From assembly GCA_016222905.1 (NCBI GenBank), contig JACRPZ010000056.1, forward strand, positions 1-38,467: 38,467 nucleotides of DNA, in the 5' to 3' direction. Below, piece by piece: positions 32,996 to 38,467 of the stretch; positions within the stretch are counted from its first letter, which is position 1, and each line of letters opens with the position of its first letter. The stretch comes from Nitrospirota bacterium. GTDB lineage: Bacteria > Nitrospirota > Thermodesulfovibrionia > UBA6902. Both the position numbers and the translations under genes were made by a program. The notes below the pieces were generated by a model that ran no database searches, had not been told where the DNA came from, and saw only the letters and a program-made list of their open reading frames with translations.

Positions 32996-35506
32996 TTGCC
33001 TGAAAAAGCGATTAACGCGTATTTCCGTATCGGTCTGAAGTTGCTGGTGGCCATTGGGTGCACCGAACTGCTCATTATGACGGTCTTCAGGTGGATACGT
33101 ATCGAAACATGGCTGTCCCCTTTCCTCATAGATCTGACGGATGCCCTGCTATTATGCGTTACGGCGTCTTTTCTGATTCTTTATTGGGTGGTCAAGCCCA
33201 TGAAGATACTGGAGGAGCGAGAGAGAGCGGCGGTCCTGTGTGAAAGCGAGAGCCACTTGCGGATTGTGCTTGAATCCACTGCCGATGGCATTCTGGCTGT
33301 TGATCATAGGGGAAAGGTTTTATGGGCAAATGCCCGGTTCTTCGAGCTGTGGCTGATTCCAAAAACGATGACGGGGCTTGAAGATGACCAGCGTCTCCTT
33401 GAGCAGGTGCTCACGCAGCTTGCTGATCCGGAGGCATTTCTTAAAAAGGTCCAGGAGTTGTATGCGTCGGAGAAGGTCAGCTTTGACACTCTGTACCTTA
33501 AGGGCGGGCGCATTTTCGAACGGTATTCCTGCGCGCTCATGAGCGATGGCAAAAATGTCGGGAGACTCTGGTCTTTCCGTGACATCACAGAGCGTAAGCG
33601 GTCTGAAGAAGCCCTCCAAGCCTTAACTTTGCGGTATAAAGCAATATTGGCTGCTGTCCCGGATATTATTATGGAAGTTGACAAGAACAAGGTATATACC
33701 TGGGCAAATAAGGCCGGTTATGAGTTTTTTAGTGATGATGTTATAGGAAGGGAGGCAGCTTTTTATTTTGAAGGCGAACAGCAAACTCATAATATAGTGC
33801 AGCCTTTGTTTAGCGGAAGTGATGATGTTATTTATATGGAGAGCCTTCAACGGCGAAAAGATGGTGAAAAACGCCTTCTGGCCTGGTGGTGCCGTGTGCT
33901 TAAGGATTCGGAAGGAAATGTCACAGGGGTTTTATCCACGGCAAGAGACATCACTGAACACAAGCAGGCTGAAGTGGAACGCGACCGCTTGGTTGCTATA
34001 ATCGAAGCCACGACCGACTTGGTTGGGTTCAGCGACCCTGCCGGACACTTCCTCTATCTCAACCCCGCCGCCCGCATTCTGCTCGGCGTGGGTGTTAGTG
34101 AAGATATCACCAGCACTTCTATCGCCGACTTTATCCCCAACCCTGCCAGCCATCCTGTTTTGACCGAAGGCTTTCCCACAGCCATCCGCCAGGGGATGTG
34201 GACTGGCGAGACAGTATTGTTAAACCGCAGAGGCCAGGAATTCCCCATTTCACAGGTCATCCTTGCCCACAAAACCGCCGATGGGAAGCTCTATGGGTTA
34301 TCCACCATCATGCGCGACATCACCGAGCGCAAACAAACTGAGGAGGAGAAGCTGAAACTGGAAGCCCAGCTCCGCCACGCCCAGAAGATGGAGGCAGTCG
34401 GCACACTGGCAGGAGGCATTGCGCACGATTTTAATAATATCCTTAATGTGATCATTGGATATGGCACCATGCTGCTGGACAGAATGGAAGCCGATAATCT
34501 TTCAAAGGAACAGATGAATGAGGTGCTTATGGCTGCAGAGCGGGCTGCGAATCTCACCAGGGGATTGCTTGCCTTCAGCAGAAAACAGGTTGTGGAAGTG
34601 AAGCCAGTTAATATCAATGAGACTATACTCGGCATCCAGAAAATGCTTGTCCGGATTATCAGAGAGAATATTGATTTTAAATTAAATCTTGCGGACAGGC
34701 CCTTGATAGTGATGGCAGATACCGGGCAGATAGAACAGGTGCTGATGAACCTTGCCATAAATGCAAAGGACGCAATGCCTGAGGGCGGACATCTGACAAT
34801 ATCCACCGGGTTACAGGAATTAGACGATGAATATGCTGCAGCATATGGATATGGAAAACCCGGAATGTATGCTCTCATCACGGTTGATGATACAGGGCAT
34901 GGAATGGATGCGGAAACTCGGAATAAGATATTCGAGCCTTTTTATACAACAAAGGGGATTGGGGAAGGAACAGGGCTCGGCCTTGCAATTTCCTATGGAA
35001 TAATAAAACAGCATAATGGATACATGAATGTCTACAGTGAACCGGGACAAGGCTCTGAATTTAAAATATATCTACCTCTCATTGAAGATGCAGCAACCCT
35101 GGGAAAAAAGACAGGGGCCGCGGTCCCTGCCAAGGGCGGAAACGAGACGATACTTATAGCAGAGGACGACGCTTCCCTGAGAAAATTGTCAAGGATGGTT
35201 CTGGAGGCCTACGGCTACAGTGTCATTACCGCAGAGGACGGAGAAGACGCGCTCACGAAATTTATAGAGAACAGAGACAAGATACAACTTGTCATACTTG
35301 ACATGATCATGCCTAAGAAAAACGGTAAAGAGGCGGGGGAGGCAATCAGGAAAGAGAGTCCCCTGACAAAAATCCTCTTTATGAGCGGCTATACGATGGA
35401 TATTATCAAGACCAGCGAACTGACAGAAGCCGGTTTTGACTTCATCCTTAAACCTGTAGTGCCGAAAGACTTTTTGAAAAAGGTAAGGGAGGTGCTGGAT
35501 AAATGA
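32996..35506 (+). CDS. Membrane hybrid histidine kinase with receiver domain (kinase 2)
   Basis: 836 residues, TTG start (32996-32998) chosen because AGGGAG lies nine bases before it. Two membrane helices (about 12-31 and 43-64) with only a short loop between, then three PAS domains (about 85-200, 207-325, 330-450), HisKA with H477, HATPase and a C-terminal receiver with D769. The third PAS (34000-34310) has a markedly different, GC-rich codon style, suggesting domain import. From 34316 on it is a near copy of kinase 1. The HD-GYP regulator overlaps its stop (ATGA), so the two form a signalling pair. Confidence 0.94.
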   Translation: MPEKAINAYFRIGLKLLVAIGCTELLIMTVFRWIRIETWLSPFLIDLTDALLLCVTASFLILYWVVKPMKILEERERAAVLCESESHLRIVLESTADGILAVDHRGKVLWANARFFELWLIPKTMTGLEDDQRLLEQVLTQLADPEAFLKKVQELYASEKVSFDTLYLKGGRIFERYSCALMSDGKNVGRLWSFRDITERKRSEEALQALTLRYKAILAAVPDIIMEVDKNKVYTWANKAGYEFFSDDVIGREAAFYFEGEQQTHNIVQPLFSGSDDVIYMESLQRRKDGEKRLLAWWCRVLKDSEGNVTGVLSTARDITEHKQAEVERDRLVAIIEATTDLVGFSDPAGHFLYLNPAARILLGVGVSEDITSTSIADFIPNPASHPVLTEGFPTAIRQGMWTGETVLLNRRGQEFPISQVILAHKTADGKLYGLSTIMRDITERKQTEEEKLKLEAQLRHAQKMEAVGTLAGGIAHDFNNILNVIIGYGTMLLDRMEADNLSKEQMNEVLMAAERAANLTRGLLAFSRKQVVEVKPVNINETILGIQKMLVRIIRENIDFKLNLADRPLIVMADTGQIEQVLMNLAINAKDAMPEGGHLTISTGLQELDDEYAAAYGYGKPGMYALITVDDTGHGMDAETRNKIFEPFYTTKGIGEGTGLGLAISYGIIKQHNGYMNVYSEPGQGSEFKIYLPLIEDAATLGKKTGAAVPAKGGNETILIAEDDASLRKLSRMVLEAYGYSVITAEDGEDALTKFIENRDKIQLVILDMIMPKKNGKEAGEAIRKESPLTKILFMSGYTMDIIKTSELTEAGFDFILKPVVPKDFLKKVREVLDK
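34316..35506 (+). repeat. Duplicated kinase-receiver module, copy 2
   Basis: Counterpart of 30178-31368 at offset 4138. The two copies lie in direct orientation, so recombination between them would delete 4138 bp and leave one chimeric kinase gene. Confidence 0.85.
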
Positions 35507-36567
35507 AGGAAAAGATACTGATCGTAGATGATGAGGACGTCAATCTCAGGATGCTCTCTCAGTGGCTCATTCCGTTAGGCTATGATATTGAAGTTGCTGC
35601 AAACGGGGAAGAGGCGGTGCAGAAAGCCGGCTCATACAGGCCGGCCCTGATAATCCTTGATATCATGATGCCTGTTATGGATGGATATGAGGCATGCAGG
35701 CTTATAAAGGCAGACCCGGCCACAGCAAACATACCTATAATCATGGTGACAGCGCTTCACGACAGGCACTCAAAACTGAAAGGCCTCTCCGTCTCAGCAA
35801 ATGATTTTCTATGCAAACCCATTGATCAGACCGAATTGACTATACGTGTCAAGAACCTTCTCAAGATCAAGGCATTCGAAGACTTTATGATAAGGCATCA
35901 GCAGATACTTGAAGATGAGGTGCGGAAAAGAACAATGGAGCTTGATCACGCCCTTATGGACCTCAAAGACATGAGCCTTGAGATGGTGGGCAGGCTGACA
36001 TCGGCGGCCGAACTCCGGGACGAAGCCACCGGAGCCCACATAGCGAGGATAGGGTTCTATTCTCAAGAAATAGCACAGGTGATGAATGTACCCATGGACT
36101 TTATTGAGTCCATAACCTTCTCCAGCATGCTGCATGATATAGGTAAGATAGGGATTCCCGACAGCATACTGCTGAAGCCGGGGCCTCTTACCCGTGAAGA
36201 GTTTGAAATAATAAAGACGCATACGACTATCGGCGAGCGGATACTCACGGGTTCAGCCTATCCAAATATCAAACTCGCTGCTTCCATTGCTCTAAATCAT
36301 CACGAATGGTGGAACGGTGGCGGCTATCCACGGGGGATTAAGGGAGAAGAAATACCCATTGAGGGACGAATAGTCAAGATCGTTGACCAGTACGACGCGC
36401 TGCGCAGCCAACGGCCCTACAAACCGGCCTTCGATCACGAGAAGGCATGCAGGATCATCACCGGGGGAGACGGCAGGACCATGCCGGAGCACTTTGATCC
36501 GGCGGTTCTCGCGGCATTTAAGAAAATCTCTCACTTGTTTGAAGAGATATTCAATCAGCATAAATAG
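35503..36567 (+). CDS. Response regulator with HD-GYP c-di-GMP phosphodiesterase domain
   Basis: 354 residues. The receiver domain (1-125) has D9, D10, phospho-acceptor D53 and the K in 'CKPIDQ'. A helical linker (about 130-165) leads to the HD-GYP domain: '[14 protein letters not shown]', '[12 protein letters not shown]', '[14 protein letters not shown]' and '[11 protein letters not shown]'. All metal-binding and GYP residues are intact, so it should hydrolyse cyclic di-GMP. The ATG overlaps the kinase 2 stop (ATGA), so kinase 2 is the likely partner. The output is therefore likely motility or biofilm state, which is inferred. Confidence 0.95.
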   Translation: MKEKILIVDDEDVNLRMLSQWLIPLGYDIEVAANGEEAVQKAGSYRPALIILDIMMPVMDGYEACRLIKADPATANIPIIMVTALHDRHSKLKGLSVSANDFLCKPIDQTELTIRVKNLLKIKAFEDFMIRHQQILEDEVRKRTMELDHALMDLKDMSLEMVGRLTSAAELRDEATGAHIARIGFYSQEIAQVMNVPMDFIESITFSSMLHDIGKIGIPDSILLKPGPLTREEFEIIKTHTTIGERILTGSAYPNIKLAASIALNHHEWWNGGGYPRGIKGEEIPIEGRIVKIVDQYDALRSQRPYKPAFDHEKACRIITGGDGRTMPEHFDPAVLAAFKKISHLFEEIFNQHK

Positions 36568-36583
36568 GGATTTTAAGCTAATT

Positions 36584-37309
36584 TCACTTATCCTTCTTAT
36601 CCGCAGGTTTTTTGGCTTCATCTTCTTTTGGGATCTTTGACTTTGCCTCTGCACTCCATGATGAAGAAGGGAAGAGTTTAACAAGCTCCTTATATTTCTC
36701 CATCGCCTTGCCTGAGTCTCCGGCAGTCTCATAATGTCTGGCTTCAAGCGCCAGAGCGGTATCTTTAAATATGCCGTTGTTTAGCTGTGCAAGTTTATCA
36801 AGGGTCTCGATTGCCTTTGCATTATTATTCTTTTTTAAATAGGCTGAGGCAAGCTTTTGGTAGACAACCGGGAGTATCTCTTTCTGACTCCTGAAGTTGT
36901 CAATAAATACGGTATATTCTTTTATGGCATTATCGAAATCGCCAAGATTATAGTAACAATTCCCAAGGTAAAACCGGGCTGTCGGGGTTGCCTTTATATC
37001 AACAGACTTCTTATATAGCTCAAGCGCTTTCCCCCATCTCTCCTTTTCGGTTAAGTTCTCTTTTATATCAATTCCGTAGTAATACTTATACGCATCCGTC
37101 TCCAAGGCATAGGCCTTCTCCTTTGAAGATGCGGAATATACAGAAAAGATAATATATATAGCGATTAGCCCGACAACTGCTGCCAGGGCTATAATCAGAT
37201 GCTTTTTTCTCTCATTGGCAGCATCGAGCGTATGCATAAGAGCGCTCTTTACTTCATCCTCCTGAATAGTTATCTTTTTTACAATTCTCTTCTTGATCGG
37301 CTTTGGCAT
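36584..37309 (-). CDS. Membrane-anchored TPR protein
   Basis: 241 residues. A basic N-terminal region (1-35) precedes one membrane helix (about 38-58, 'HLIIALAAVVGLIAIYIIF'). After it come about four tetratricopeptide repeats ('ARFYLGNCYYNLGDFDNAIK', 'YQKLASAYLKKNNNAKAIE', 'LALEARHYETAGDSGKAMEK') and a lysine/aspartate-rich tail. It resembles YfgM/BamD-style periplasmic scaffold proteins. A strong GGAGG precedes the ATG. It runs convergent to the HD-GYP gene and the 16-base gap has no clear terminator. A protein-interaction role at the envelope is likely; the partners are unknown. Confidence 0.8.
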   Translation of the reverse strand: MPKPIKKRIVKKITIQEDEVKSALMHTLDAANERKKHLIIALAAVVGLIAIYIIFSVYSASSKEKAYALETDAYKYYYGIDIKENLTEKERWGKALELYKKSVDIKATPTARFYLGNCYYNLGDFDNAIKEYTVFIDNFRSQKEILPVVYQKLASAYLKKNNNAKAIETLDKLAQLNNGIFKDTALALEARHYETAGDSGKAMEKYKELVKLFPSSSWSAEAKSKIPKEDEAKKPADKKDK

Positions 37310-37343
37310 TAATTCCTCCGTTATATAAAAATGCTTCTAATTA

Positions 37344-38009
37344 TCAACTGCGGGCTGCTGACTGCTCTATTCTCTCTATGATTTTCTGCGAATTTGCGAA
37401 TATCCCTTCAAGGGCATTTTCTTCAGCGCCTGCCCCCCGCAGGACTATCTTTGCCCTGTATGGCGTTATCAGGTCCTCAGGCGCATGGGCATCGCTGTTT
37501 ACAACAAGCATTGCCCCGGTCTCCATAGCAACCCTGAAAACATGCCCGTTTGATATGCTGTGTCCCTTTCTTGATGTTATCTCAAGCGCCACCCCGTTCT
37601 CCAGCGCCTTTAGCGCATCCTCTTTCGTGATCAAACCGGGATGTGAGAGTATGTCCGCTCCTGACTCAATGCCTGCCCTGTTACTTCCCGGAGTAACCGG
37701 TTCAGCAACGGTCTCTCCATGAACGACTATCAGCTTTGCTCCAAGCCCCCTCGCCCTTTCCACCAGTTTTCCTATAAGCTTAGGCGGCACATGAGTTAGC
37801 TCAGCTCCGGCTATGACCTTTATCTGAACATGCTCGGCAATTTCATTAATAGCCTCGACAATCCTCGGGATAACAAAGTCCATATTTGACGAATCCACAT
37901 GGTCCGTGATTGCCAGGGCCGTATAACCGGTTATGTAAGCCCTCCTGATAAGCTCTGTGGGAAGAAGCTCCCCGTCGCTAAGAAGGGAGTGCGTGTGTAA
38001 ATCAATCAT
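37344..38009 (-). CDS. PHP-domain phosphoesterase, histidinol-phosphatase-like
   Basis: 221 residues. Metal-binding PHP motifs are all visible: DLHTHS (H5, H7), ITDHVD, GAEL, VVHGET, LSHPGL and the final NSDAHAP. The family hydrolyses phosphoesters with two or three divalent metals in the cytoplasm. Family members are annotated histidinol-phosphate phosphatase, but this gene has no his neighbours, so the substrate is uncertain. It is placed 34 bases upstream of the TPR gene on the same strand, suggesting one transcript. Length is typical. Confidence 0.85.
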   Translation of the reverse strand: MIDLHTHSLLSDGELLPTELIRRAYITGYTALAITDHVDSSNMDFVIPRIVEAINEIAEHVQIKVIAGAELTHVPPKLIGKLVERARGLGAKLIVVHGETVAEPVTPGSNRAGIESGADILSHPGLITKEDALKALENGVALEITSRKGHSISNGHVFRVAMETGAMLVVNSDAHAPEDLITPYRAKIVLRGAGAEENALEGIFANSQKIIERIEQSAARS

Positions 38010-38145
38010 GACATGTAAGATACAGAAAACTTAAGCCAAATGTCAAAGGCGTAGGCGGTATCTTTTTTTAAATATAAACACAAAAGAATGAAAAGATTTG
38101 GTTAAATTAGTTAAATGAAATGTTAGAAGTAAATGCGCATGATGC

Positions 38146-38379
38146 TCATCTTGACTTCGTGGATTGTTTTTCCCATTTCTCAAGAATTCTATCATATCTG
38201 TCGGCCTGCTTTTCCCACCGTGATAATAGCTTTTCCATACGCTCAGATTGCTCGGCACCTCTTTTCAACTGAGCATCGTATTGCGCCAATTGATCTGCAA
38301 CAGTTTTCAATTGTTGCTCATACTTCGCAAGTTGAGACTGCTGAAAAAGACTGGCATTAAGTTTGCATAAATAAAGCAA
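38146..38379 (-). CDS. Coiled-coil hypothetical protein, likely N-terminally damaged
   Basis: 77 residues, TTG start, composed of repeated heptads ('SQLAKYEQQLKTVADQLAQY', 'SERMEKLLSRWEKQADRYD', 'ILEKWEKQ'). The frame is open further upstream into the IS region without an ATG, so the true N-terminus may have been removed by an IS insertion. No family is recognised. Such glutamine/lysine coiled coils are often phage- or conjugation-associated, but there is no further evidence. Confidence 0.45.
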   Translation of the reverse strand: MLYLCKLNASLFQQSQLAKYEQQLKTVADQLAQYDAQLKRGAEQSERMEKLLSRWEKQADRYDRILEKWEKQSTKSR

Positions 38380-38399
38380 ACATAAAGTCAGGAGGGACG

Positions 38400-38467
38400 A
38401 TGATAAAGAAGGATTACGGGCAGGTCAGTTTCTACAGCTATATATACGACGCGGTAATACCGAAAGA
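38400..38467 (+). mobile_element. 5' end of an IS transposase (IS1182-like), cut by window edge
   Basis: AGGAGGGACG precedes ATG 38400. The first 22 codons read 'MIKKDYGQVSFYSYIYDAVI' then PK. This beginning is typical of IS1182/DUF772-type transposases, and the rest lies outside the window. The left inverted repeat should be a few tens of bases upstream (about 38340-38395) but I cannot define it from one end. Confidence 0.65.

Overview
The window looks like chromosomal DNA of a Gram-negative, microaerobic or facultatively anaerobic bacterium. The mix of genes (cbb3 oxidase assembly, rubrerythrin and iron-sulfur flavoprotein, a HEAT-repeat family known from sulfate reducers, ccsA-hemA-hemC, B12-dependent radical SAM enzymes, many PAS kinases) best fits Nitrospirota or a Desulfobacterota-like lineage. 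That placement is inferred from gene content and style only. No rRNA, tRNA or CRISPR array was seen.

Layout. 258-5253 (+): maturation cluster for a cbb3-type cytochrome oxidase (fixH/ccoH, a lipoprotein cytochrome c, a SafE/DsbD-like membrane protein, the copper ATPase ccoI, the small ccoS, and a membrane-anchored PLD-like protein). The oxidase subunits themselves are not in the window. 5315-8263 (-): an AT-rich membrane protein of unknown role, then an oxidative-stress and metal-protein cluster (rubredoxin-like zinc ribbon, zinc-ribbon protein, HEAT-repeat protein, rubrerythrin, iron-sulfur flavoprotein). 8472-10508: two tandem duplicate small lipoproteins with a pseudopilin-like tail, an isoprenylcysteine-methyltransferase-like membrane protein and a YkgJ cysteine-cluster protein. 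10498-15931 (-): a one-polypeptide restriction-modification enzyme of the type IIG/ISP kind, an unrecognised AT-rich gene and a family 4 glycosyltransferase. The restriction enzyme carries two in-frame insertions of palindromic GC-rich repeat DNA.

16078-20627 (-): an HPP membrane protein, a B12-binding radical SAM enzyme, and a PqqD-like/radical SAM/SPASM protein fused to an ArsM-like methyltransferase. This radical SAM pair is the best candidate for an undescribed pathway, probably modifying a thiol- or arsenic-bearing small molecule. 20628-21987 is a low-coding zone with a 227-bp MITE-like element, strong hairpins, a small DUF5618-like gene and lipoprotein debris. 21988-27991 (+): MobB-like NTPase, a tiny conserved cysteine protein, ccsA, hemA, hemC, a SurA-N chaperone without a PPIase domain, and an MltD-type lytic transglycosylase. 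Heme synthesis and cytochrome c assembly sit together, matching the cytochrome oxidase theme at the left end.

28312-36567 (+): a signalling block of two hybrid histidine kinases, a membrane PAS sensor split by an in-frame stop, and an HD-GYP response regulator. The last 1191 bp of the two kinases are collinear near-copies, while their sensory halves are unrelated mosaics of PAS domains. 36584-38009 (-): a membrane TPR protein and a PHP-domain phosphoesterase. The window closes with a coiled-coil ORF on the minus strand and the first codons of an IS transposase on the plus strand.
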